A stretch of 10,376 nt of DNA, taken from NCBI GenBank assembly GCA_947632525.1, contig CANRPQ010000041.1, forward strand, positions 1-10,376. Reading direction: 5' to 3'. Both the position numbers and the translations under genes were made by a program. Origin of the DNA: an uncultured Clostridia bacterium. GTDB lineage: Bacteria > Bacillota > Clostridia > TANB77 > CAG-508. Shown one piece after another: positions 1 to 5,849 of the stretch (its first letter is position 1; the number at the start of each line of letters is the position of its first letter). Below the pieces are notes generated by a model. That model searched no databases. It was not told the DNA's origin and worked only from the letters and a program-made list of their open reading frames with translations.

Positions 1-218
1 TCTGTTTCATATTCTACGTGAGCTGTGTTAATTGTGATTCCTCTTGCTTTTTCTTCTGGAGCACTATCGATTTGATCGTATGCTTCATATTGAGCTTTTC
101 CTAGTAATCCTAGGTATTTTGTAATAGCTGCTGTTGTTGTTGTTTTACCATGGTCAACGTGTCCGATTGTACCAATGTTAACGTGTGGTTTTGTTCTTTC
201 AAATTTTGCTTTAGCCAT
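1..218 (-). CDS. tuf: Elongation factor Tu, N-terminal 72 codons (partial, runs off left edge)
   Basis: EF-Tu is the GTPase that carries aminoacyl-tRNA to the ribosomal A site. Only the start of the G domain is present. It begins MAKAKFERTKPHVNIGTIGH, has the P-loop GHVDHGKT at residues 19-26, and reaches the switch I stretch RGITINTAHVEYET at 59-72 with the Mg-coordinating threonine at 62. The ATG start is set by an AAGGAGG nine bases upstream (228-234). It is the last str operon gene visible, 255 bases after fusA. That gap is long enough to hold promoters of its own, and candidates are listed separately. Identity is near certain from the sequence. The C-terminal domains lie outside the window. 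Confidence 0.97.
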   Translation of the reverse strand, partial: MAKAKFERTKPHVNIGTIGHVDHGKTTTTAAITKYLGLLGKAQYEAYDQIDSAPEEKARGITINTAHVEYET

Positions 219-227
219 TTGAAAATT

Positions 228-234
228 CCTCCTT
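228..234 (-). promoter_or_regulatory. Ribosome binding site of tuf
   Basis: AAGGAGG on the minus strand, nine bases before the ATG of tuf. It is a full-strength Shine-Dalgarno, as expected for one of the most abundant cell proteins. Confidence 0.9.
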
Positions 235-280
235 TAATTGTTTTTATATTTTAATATTAAAATCTTTTTCAAGTACTTGT

Positions 281-309
281 ATTTTATACTATCTTTAGCA
301 TAAAATCAA
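281..309 (-). promoter_or_regulatory. Candidate proximal promoter of tuf
   Basis: On the minus strand, TTGATT (304-309) and TAAAAT (281-286) are separated by 17 bases. A TATAAA overlapping the -10 would give a 15-base spacer. A start near 274 would leave a leader of about 55 bases before tuf. It matches the housekeeping sigma consensus reasonably well, but the region is so AT-rich that chance matches are common. If real, it would let tuf be expressed above the rest of the str operon. Confidence 0.45.
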
Positions 310-382
310 GTAGTTTTTATTATTTTTGTTTTTCCTAATGCAATAATGTTAAAAAATCGTTTTTCTGTGTTGTTACGTAATC

Positions 383-412
383 AATATAAATACATTAATT
401 TAACTACGTAAA
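383..412 (-). promoter_or_regulatory. Candidate distal promoter of tuf flanked by TACGTA palindromes
   Basis: TTTACG (407-412) and TATATT (383-388) on the minus strand are separated by 18 bases. The -35 overlaps one TACGTA palindrome (405-410). A second TACGTA (374-379) lies just past the -10, with the two centres 31 bases apart. This arrangement could be an operator pair around a promoter. It is inferred from spacing only. Confidence 0.3.
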
Positions 413-420
413 CTTGCACT

Positions 421-477
421 TAAATTTAGCATTATTGAATTTAGAAATATTTAAAATTATTTCTTAACTAAATTTAG
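421..477 (-). repeat. AT-rich nested inverted repeat at the end of fusA
   Basis: A nine-base arm TAAATTTAG (421-429) pairs with CTAAATTTA (468-476), which contains the fusA stop codon. Inside it, AGAAATA (443-449) pairs with TATTTCT (458-464) around an eight-base loop. There is no GC pair core and no T-tract, so it is not a convincing terminator. It could be an RNA 3'-end or processing structure, or chance in an AT-rich gap. Confidence 0.4.
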
Positions 478-2558
478 TCTTGTTTCTTTGTTCTTGATGC
501 AACTATAGTATCAAATACTGATTTTGGAACTTCTTCATAGTGACTTGGTTCCATTGAATAAGTACCTCTACCTTGTGTTTTTGAACGTAAATCTGTTGCA
601 TATCCAAACATTTCAGATAATGGAATAAAGCTTCTAATTACTTGATTTCCTTGAATAGCTTCCATTCCTTCCATTTTACCACGTCTTGAGTTAATATCTC
701 CAATAACATCTCCCATGTATTCTTCAGGAACTGTTACTTCAACTTTCATAATTGGCTCTAAAATAACTGATTTTGCTTGTTTACATCCTTCTTTAAATGC
801 CATAGAACCAGCAATCTTAAATGCCATTTCTGAAGAGTCAACTTCGTGGTAAGAACCATCTACTAATGTAGCTTTAAAGTCTATTACAGGGTATCCTGCT
901 AATACACCGCTTTGAGCAGCTTCTCTAACACCATCTTCAATAGGTTTGATGTATTCTTTTGGAACTGCACCACCAACGATCTTGCTTTCAAATTCAATTC
1001 CTTTTCCTGGTTCTAGTGGTTCCATTTCTAGCCATACATCACCATATTGTCCACGACCACCTGATTGACGAATGAATTTACCTTGTACTTTAACTTTATT
1101 TCTAATTGTTTCTTTATAAGAAACTTGTGGTTTACCTACATTACATTCAACTTTAAATTCTCTTTTTAAACGGTCAACAATGATATCTAGGTGTAACTCA
1201 CCCATACCAGCAATTATTGTTTGACCTGATTCTTGATCTGTCCATGTTTTAAACGTTGGATCTTCTTCAGCAAGTTTTGATAAAGCTATTCCCATTTTTT
1301 CACTATTTGCTTTATCTTTTGGTTCAATAGCAATATCAATAACAGGCTCTGGGAATTCCATTGATTCAAGAATAATTGGGTGTGCAGGGTCACAAAGTGT
1401 ATCACCTGTACCAACTTCTTTTAATCCTACTGCTGCAGCAATATCACCAGCATATACTTTATCAATATCTTGTCTGTGATTTGAATGCATCAATAAAATT
1501 CTTCCCATTCTGTCTTTTTTATCTTTATTTGCATTTAAAATTGTTGAACCTGCATCTAATGTACCAGAATATACTCTGAAGAAGCAAATTTTTCCAACAA
1601 ATGGGTCTGTTGCAATTTTGAATGCTAATGCTGCAAAAGGCTCACTATCAGATGTTTTTCTTGTTTCTTCATTTCCTTCCATATCAACACCTTTAATGTC
1701 TGCAATATCAAGTGGTGATGGCATAAAGTCTACAACTGCATTTAATAATTCTTGTACACCTTTGTTCTTATATGAAGAACCACAGCATACAGGTATAATT
1801 TTGTTTTCAATTGTTCCTTTTCTGATTCCTTTTTTAATTTCTTCTTCTGATAGCTCTTCACCTTCTAGATATTTCATCATTAATTCATCATCTTGCTCAG
1901 CTGCTGCTTCTATTAATTTTGCTCTATATTCTTCTGCTTGTGCTTTTAAATCATCTGGAATATCGCATTCTTCAATTTCTTTTCCTAAGTCATCTTTATG
2001 AATAAATGCTTTCATTTTGATTAAGTCTACAATACCTTTGAAGCTTTCTTCTGCTCCAATTGGAAGTTGAATTGGAACAGCATTTGCTTTTAAACGATTG
2101 TGTAATTGTTCTACACAAAGCATAAAATCAGCACCTGTTGTATCCATTTTATTTACATATACCATTCTTGGAACTTCATATTTATCAGCTTGTCTCCAAA
2201 CTGTTTCTGTTTGTGGTTGAACACCACCTTTAGCTGCTAATACTGTAACGGCTCCGTCAAGTACTTTTAAAGATCTTTGAACTTCTACAGTAAAATCTAC
2301 GTGTCCAGGGGTATCGATTATATTAATACGATGTCCTAGCCATTGGCAAGTTGTAGCAGCAGAAGTAATTGTAATACCTCTTTCTTGCTCTTGAACCATC
2401 CAGTCCATTGTAGCTTCACCCTCATGAACCTCACCAATTTTGTGAGTTTTACCAGTATAGAAAAGTATTCTTTCTGTTGTTGTAGTTTTTCCTGCATCTA
2501 TATGAGCCATAATTCCTATATTTCTTGTTTTTTCTAAAGGAAACTCTCTTCCAGCCAA
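474..2558 (-). CDS. fusA: Elongation factor G
   Basis: EF-G is the GTPase that drives tRNA-mRNA translocation and, with the recycling factor, splits ribosomes after termination. The protein has 694 residues, the usual length, with all five domains. The G domain shows the P-loop AHIDAGKT (18-25), switch I RGITITSAA (60-68), DTPGH (82-86, catalytic histidine 86) and NKMD (136-139). The domain IV hallmarks SGGRGQYG and SYHEVDSSEMAFK are present. The start codon is TTG: GAGGAGG lies eight bases upstream, and the next in-frame ATG would remove the residues before the P-loop. It follows rpsG by 96 bases in the normal str order. The sequence is of the canonical housekeeping type, not a TetM-like paralogue. 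The stop is TAA. Confidence 0.98.
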   Translation of the reverse strand: MAGREFPLEKTRNIGIMAHIDAGKTTTTERILFYTGKTHKIGEVHEGEATMDWMVQEQERGITITSAATTCQWLGHRINIIDTPGHVDFTVEVQRSLKVLDGAVTVLAAKGGVQPQTETVWRQADKYEVPRMVYVNKMDTTGADFMLCVEQLHNRLKANAVPIQLPIGAEESFKGIVDLIKMKAFIHKDDLGKEIEECDIPDDLKAQAEEYRAKLIEAAAEQDDELMMKYLEGEELSEEEIKKGIRKGTIENKIIPVCCGSSYKNKGVQELLNAVVDFMPSPLDIADIKGVDMEGNEETRKTSDSEPFAALAFKIATDPFVGKICFFRVYSGTLDAGSTILNANKDKKDRMGRILLMHSNHRQDIDKVYAGDIAAAVGLKEVGTGDTLCDPAHPIILESMEFPEPVIDIAIEPKDKANSEKMGIALSKLAEEDPTFKTWTDQESGQTIIAGMGELHLDIIVDRLKREFKVECNVGKPQVSYKETIRNKVKVQGKFIRQSGGRGQYGDVWLEMEPLEPGKGIEFESKIVGGAVPKEYIKPIEDGVREAAQSGVLAGYPVIDFKATLVDGSYHEVDSSEMAFKIAGSMAFKEGCKQAKSVILEPIMKVEVTVPEEYMGDVIGDINSRRGKMEGMEAIQGNQVIRSFIPLSEMFGYATDLRSKTQGRGTYSMEPSHYEEVPKSVFDTIVASRTKKQD

Positions 2559-2566
2559 TTTTTTAT

Positions 2567-2573
2567 CCTCCTC
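2567..2573 (-). promoter_or_regulatory. Ribosome binding site that fixes the TTG start of fusA
   Basis: GAGGAGG on the minus strand, eight bases before TTG GCT GGA. No ATG or GTG sits at a suitable distance, so this site makes TTG the initiation codon. Confidence 0.88.
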
Positions 2574-2654
2574 TACTATTTATTATTCTTTAATATAGAC
2601 ACATCTTTTTTATATATTTTTTTCAATTACAAAATGTGCCCTGCACTACATTTA

Positions 2655-3125
2655 TTAGAACTTATAATGTGCAAAAGCTCTATTAGCTTCAGCCATTTTG
2701 TGCATATCTTCTTTTTTCTTAAATGCTCCACCGTTTCCAGCTACTGCATCCATAATTTCACCTGCTAATTTTTCAGCCATTGTTTTTTCATGTCTATTTC
2801 TAGCATATATTACAAGCCATCTTAAACCTAAAGTTTGTCTTCTTTCAGGTCTAATTTCAATTGGTACTTGGTATGTTGCACCACCAATTCTTCTTGCTTT
2901 AACTTCAAGAACAGGCATAACATTTTCAAGTGCTGCTTGGAAAACTTCTAGTGGATCTTTTTGCTCTTTTTCTTTAATAATATCAAATGCATCATATACA
3001 ATTGATTGAGCAACTGTTTTTTTACCGTCAAGCATAACATTGTTAATTAATTTTGTAACAACTTTGCTATTATATATTGGGTCTGGTAATACTTCTCTTT
3101 TTGCTATAAATCCTTTTCTTGGCAC
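2655..3125 (-). CDS. rpsG: 30S ribosomal protein S7
   Basis: S7 nucleates assembly of the 30S head, binds the 3' major domain of 16S rRNA, and contacts mRNA and tRNA near the E site. The chosen start is GTG at 3125-3123, giving MPRKGFIAKREVLPDPIYNS and 156 residues, the standard bacterial length. The open frame extends nine codons further to an ATG at 3152, but AAGGAGG then lies inside that extension, eight bases before the GTG, so the longer form is wrong. Visible hallmarks are IYNSKVVTKLINNVMLDGKK, the beta-hairpin GGATYQVPIE, RRQTLGLRWLV and the C-terminal MAEANRAFAHYKF. It lies between rpsL (148-base spacer) and fusA. In E. coli, S7 is the translational repressor of this operon, and the spacer before this gene is strongly structured. 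Confidence 0.97.
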   Translation of the reverse strand: MPRKGFIAKREVLPDPIYNSKVVTKLINNVMLDGKKTVAQSIVYDAFDIIKEKEQKDPLEVFQAALENVMPVLEVKARRIGGATYQVPIEIRPERRQTLGLRWLVIYARNRHEKTMAEKLAGEIMDAVAGNGGAFKKKEDMHKMAEANRAFAHYKF

Positions 3126-3133
3126 TATTCTTC

Positions 3134-3140
3134 CCTCCTT
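3134..3140 (-). promoter_or_regulatory. Ribosome binding site that fixes the GTG start of rpsG
   Basis: AAGGAGG on the minus strand, eight bases before the GTG at 3125. It lies inside the longer open frame from 3152 and therefore argues against that upstream ATG. Confidence 0.9.
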
Positions 3141-3149
3141 TTTTAATTT

Positions 3150-3239
3150 CATACCAAATTGTATGTTTAGGTACTCTGAAAAGCTTTTGCTTTCCCGTAT
3201 AGTGCTATATAATCTATTCTAAATTTAAGTACCTTAAAC
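3150..3239 (-). promoter_or_regulatory. Structured rpsL-rpsG spacer, possible S7 autoregulatory element
   Basis: In the minus-strand RNA three helices can form. An outer helix pairs 3228-3239 with 3165-3175 (11 base pairs, one bulged base). It encloses a hairpin at 3178-3195, GGAAAGC with GCTTTTC around an AAAA tetraloop (one G-U pair). Directly after the outer helix, sharing one base with its 3' arm at 3165, comes a small hairpin at 3150-3165 with CATAC pairing GTATG. The S7 ribosome binding site begins ten bases later. In E. coli, S7 controls the str operon by binding the rpsL-rpsG spacer. A comparable role here is inferred from position and structure, not from sequence similarity. Confidence 0.5.
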
Positions 3240-3273
3240 TAGTAATGTATTATTAGCACCATTCTACAAATTT

Positions 3274-3687
3274 TTATTTCTTTGGCTTTTTAGCCCCATA
3301 TTTAGAACGAGCTTGCATTCTATCTTTAACACCTGCTGTATCTAATGTTCCTCTAATAATGTGGTATCTAACACCTGGAAGGTCTTTTACTCTTCCACCT
3401 CTAATTAAAACAACGCTATGCTCTTGTAGATTATGTCCAATACCTGGAATATATGAAGTTACTTCATATCCATTAGATAGTCTTACTCTGGCTACTTTTC
3501 TTAAAGCAGAGTTTGGTTTTTTAGGTGTTACAGTTTTTACAACAGTACATACACCTCTTTTTTGTGGTGATCTTTGGTTTGTAACTCTTTTATTCATAGA
3601 GTTATATCCATGTTGTAATGCTGGTGCTGTTGATTTTGTTGTAGAACTTTTTCTACCTTTTCTTACTAATTGATTAATTGTTGGCAC
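3274..3687 (-). CDS. rpsL: 30S ribosomal protein S12
   Basis: S12 lies at the decoding centre and controls accuracy. It is the protein in which streptomycin resistance mutations arise. The product has 137 residues, the normal Firmicute length, including the extra segment of that group around HGYNSMNKRVTNQ (26-38). The decoding loops are intact: TPKKPNSA (lysines 56 and 57) and GGRVKDLPGVRYH (97-109, lysine 101). The common resistance positions are therefore wild type, which predicts a streptomycin-sensitive allele. Aspartate 102 is the residue methylthiolated by RimO where that enzyme exists. The start is GTG, set by AGAGGTG eight bases upstream (3696-3702), and the stop is TAA. It is the first gene of the str block. 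No rpoC lies upstream. Confidence 0.98.
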   Translation of the reverse strand: MPTINQLVRKGRKSSTTKSTAPALQHGYNSMNKRVTNQRSPQKRGVCTVVKTVTPKKPNSALRKVARVRLSNGYEVTSYIPGIGHNLQEHSVVLIRGGRVKDLPGVRYHIIRGTLDTAGVKDRMQARSKYGAKKPKK

Positions 3688-3695
3688 TTAAATTT

Positions 3696-3702
3696 CACCT
3701 CT
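3696..3702 (-). promoter_or_regulatory. Ribosome binding site of rpsL
   Basis: AGAGGTG on the minus strand, eight bases before the GTG start. It is weaker than the AAGGAGG sites of rpsG and tuf. Confidence 0.85.
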
Positions 3703-3781
3703 TTTCTATAAAATTAATATTGTTTTGTTTTTGTAATATGTTTGAAATATTTTTGATATAAATTAAAATAATCAAATACAA

Positions 3782-3828
3782 AAACCGTTAGGGAAATACG
3801 TATTCTACGTATTTTACACTAACGGTTT
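3782..3828 (-). terminator. Long hairpin with T-rich tail between the coiled-coil gene and rpsL
   Basis: On the minus strand AAACCGTTAG (3819-3828) pairs perfectly with CTAACGGTTT (3782-3791). Within it AAATACGTA (3806-3814) pairs with TACGTATTT (3794-3802) across the loop GAA. The right arm runs into TTTTTGTATTT. The shape is that of an intrinsic terminator for the coiled-coil gene, whose stop is about 80 bases earlier. A promoter ends only two bases before the hairpin, so the str transcript would begin inside the stem. It may therefore also act as an attenuator or as a 5'-end stabilising structure. The T-rich run follows only the minus-strand reading, so termination in the plus direction is unlikely. 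Confidence 0.75.
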
Positions 3829-3830
3829 AT

Positions 3831-3859
3831 ATTGTATCATTTTTAATCAATAAAGTCAA
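3831..3859 (-). promoter_or_regulatory. Promoter of the str operon (rpsL-rpsG-fusA-tuf)
   Basis: TTGACT (3854-3859) and TACAAT (3831-3836) are separated by exactly 17 bases, each hexamer one base from the housekeeping sigma consensus. The expected start is near 3824, giving a leader of about 135 bases before rpsL. No better promoter lies between the hairpin and rpsL; the AT-rich stretch there holds only poor matches. Confidence 0.75.
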
Positions 3860-3908
3860 TAGAAAATCTTAATTTTTCCGGTTGTTTCACTATTTCTCTG
3901 ATTTTTCT

Positions 3909-5744
3909 TTATCTCTCTTCTTCATCTCTATCTTCTGCAGTTTCTGCTGATACTTCTTGTCCATTATCCATTATCTCTCTTACTGTATCTGCAACTTCTC
4001 TTTGTACTTCGCTTACTTCAGGTTTTTCAGAGTTTTCGCTTTCGTAATCCTCTTTTAAACTTTCTCTATAAGCTCTATATTTGTTTTCTGCCTCTCTTTT
4101 ACTTTCTTTATATACTTCACTACTAAAACCAGGTTCATCTTTTAGCTCTCTTAAATCTTTCATAAGTCTTTCTGCAGTAAGATTTTCTCTTCCTTGCTCC
4201 ATTTTATCAATTAAATCTTGTGTTCTTTTATCAACATTATATTTATCATGTTCTCTTAGTGCTTCTGGTAAAGATTTAGTTTTTATTTTTTTCAATAATT
4301 TCTTTAAAATATCAGGTTCTTTTTCATATGATGCTAAATCTTTTTTTCTATTTGCTTTAGCTATGTTTTTAAGTTTTTTTAACAATTGTCTATTATTTTT
4401 ATCTTCTGGTTTTAGATATAATTCAGAAAAATCATAATCAATATCAAGTATTTCGCCTCTTTGACTTATTAATTCTACTTTTCTCATCATTTCTTCGTAT
4501 TTTTTAAGACCCGATGTATTGTACTTTTTATCTGCTTCAATTAATAATTTTTCGACATTAACATCATAGTATTTTCCAGGTTGATGAATATTTTTAAATC
4601 TAGCTAATGACATTTCTTTATCTTCATCAATTGTTTTAATTTCATCAAACCCTTGAATGGAAATAGTTTCTACTTCTTCTCCTTTTTCATTTTTCACGAT
4701 AAGATGATATGTAGGTTGATTTTCTTCTATTACAAATGAAATTTGCCCAATAGAATAACTATTTTTAGGCTCTCCTGTTTCTGAACCTTTTTCATTTTTT
4801 TCTTGTCCTTGTTGTACTGTTGGTTTTCCAGTTTGTTCTGTATTTTTTGATGATTTTGAACCAGTTTGTTTTTCAATTTCATCAAAAATATCGATTTCTT
4901 TTTTGTAATCTTCTTGTCTTTGTTTCTCTTCAATTTTTTCTTGTTCTTCTTTTTCTTGGTATGCCTTATCTATTTCTTTAGCTTTTTTATCTTCTCGTTC
5001 TTGTCTATATTCTGACCACATTAAATCTTCTTGCTTTTTTACTTCTTCATCATTTATTGGTTCTTCTTGTTTTGGTTTACTTTCTGCATCATTTCGTTGT
5101 GCTTCTTCAGGTTTTTTTAGTTGTTCAATTTTATCTATTTCTTGTAAAATGGTATCAATGTCAGAAGATTCTTGCTCTAATTTTGCAATATCTCTAGTTA
5201 ATCTTTTTACTCTTTTATTATTTTTTCTTGCTTCTTCAATACATTTTGCATTTTCTTCGGTGGCAGAAATATATACTTTTGAATCTGGCTTTTTTAATTT
5301 TAAAATAGTTTCATTTTCTTTAATTGTATCTAAAAATTCTTTTCTACTTGCTTCTAATTCTTCTATTTGTTTTTGCTTTTTATTTACTCCTGCCTTGATT
5401 TTATCTTGTCTTTCTTGTAGTTCTGCTGTAAACTCCATTTTAGCATTTTGTTTTTCTTCGCTTCTTCTTTGTTTTTCTTCAGACAACATTTCTTCAATTT
5501 CTGTTGCTTGAGCTTGTTTTTCATCTTTATCTTTTCTAAGTTTTTGAATTCTTGTATTTAATTCTTCCCTTTTAGAAAAATCTTTTGTTTCTTCTAATTC
5601 TAATAAAAGCTCTTTTTCTAAATCATTTGAATATTGAATTTGTGATGTAAGCTCATCTTTTAAAGAAACTTGTTCTTCTAAGTCTGACATGTTATCCATG
5701 TTTTTAATATTTTCTAATCTTTCTCTTAATTCTTCTAATTTCAT
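3909..5744 (-). CDS. Unrecognised highly charged coiled-coil protein, 611 residues
   Basis: I do not recognise this protein. No signal peptide or membrane segment is visible, so it is probably cytoplasmic. Residues 1-210 are almost continuous Glu/Lys/Gln-rich helix with leucine spacing typical of long coiled coils. Residues 211-330 are a charged, low-complexity linker (many Gln, Glu, Lys, Ser, Thr). Residues 330-400 look like a small folded part with alternating hydrophobic strands, such as SYSIGQISFVIE and TYHLIVKNEKGEEVETISIQ. Residues 400-570 are again helical and rich in Lys and Glu, and the last 40 are acidic. There is one cysteine (168). The ATG start has AGGAGG five bases upstream (5750-5755) and its own promoter. 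A terminator-like hairpin follows the stop, so it looks monocistronic. Similar compositions occur in structural, chromosome-associated and phage or conjugation proteins, but nothing here decides among them. Confidence 0.85.
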   Translation of the reverse strand: MKLEELRERLENIKNMDNMSDLEEQVSLKDELTSQIQYSNDLEKELLLELEETKDFSKREELNTRIQKLRKDKDEKQAQATEIEEMLSEEKQRRSEEKQNAKMEFTAELQERQDKIKAGVNKKQKQIEELEASRKEFLDTIKENETILKLKKPDSKVYISATEENAKCIEEARKNNKRVKRLTRDIAKLEQESSDIDTILQEIDKIEQLKKPEEAQRNDAESKPKQEEPINDEEVKKQEDLMWSEYRQEREDKKAKEIDKAYQEKEEQEKIEEKQRQEDYKKEIDIFDEIEKQTGSKSSKNTEQTGKPTVQQGQEKNEKGSETGEPKNSYSIGQISFVIEENQPTYHLIVKNEKGEEVETISIQGFDEIKTIDEDKEMSLARFKNIHQPGKYYDVNVEKLLIEADKKYNTSGLKKYEEMMRKVELISQRGEILDIDYDFSELYLKPEDKNNRQLLKKLKNIAKANRKKDLASYEKEPDILKKLLKKIKTKSLPEALREHDKYNVDKRTQDLIDKMEQGRENLTAERLMKDLRELKDEPGFSSEVYKESKREAENKYRAYRESLKEDYESENSEKPEVSEVQREVADTVREIMDNGQEVSAETAEDRDEEER

Positions 5745-5789
5745 ATTTTCCTCCTAAAATGGATTTTCGTATTTTATCACTACTTTCTT

Positions 5790-5818
5790 ATTATACAACA
5801 TTTTCCATTTTTTTGCAA
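5790..5818 (-). promoter_or_regulatory. Promoter of the coiled-coil gene
   Basis: TTGCAA (5813-5818) and a perfect TATAAT (5790-5795) are separated by 17 bases on the minus strand. The expected start is near 5783, giving a leader of about 40 bases ending in TAGGAGG. It lies after the trmFO stop, so the coiled-coil gene need not depend on read-through. Confidence 0.72.
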
Positions 5819-5849
5819 CAATATTATGTAAATTATTGTAGAAATTAAT

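Noticed and set aside
1376..2537. Plus-strand open frames across fusA
   Set aside because: They are antisense shadows of EF-G, with Ser/Leu/Phe-rich composition, no family features and no ribosome binding sites.
2633..2652. Small hairpin after rpsG (GTGC pairing GCAC with a three-base loop) as a terminator
   Set aside because: The stem is only four solid pairs and the following T-run is four bases. fusA is expected to be co-transcribed, so termination here is not supported.
2559..2654. Separate fusA promoter in the rpsG-fusA gap
   Set aside because: TTGAAA and TATATT are present on the minus strand but about 23 bases apart, and other pairs are no better.
3126..3152. Longer S7 reading frame starting at ATG 3152
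   Set aside because: The strong AAGGAGG at 3134-3140 would be inside the coding region. The GTG at 3125 has ideal spacing and gives the standard 156-residue S7 beginning MPRKG.
3862..3908. Inverted repeat just after the coiled-coil stop as its terminator
   Set aside because: An eight-base AT-rich match with a bulge and a loop of about 30 bases, with no T-tract. The hairpin at 3782-3828 is far stronger.
4730..4933. Short Lys-rich open frame on the minus strand within the coiled-coil gene
   Set aside because: It is an out-of-frame reading of the charged linker. Its Lys/Asn-rich composition follows from the A-rich codons, and it has no initiation signals.
5819..5849. Terminator after trmFO
   Set aside because: Only a six-base AT stem (ACAATA with TATTGT) followed by an A-run on the transcribed strand. 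No intrinsic terminator is visible.
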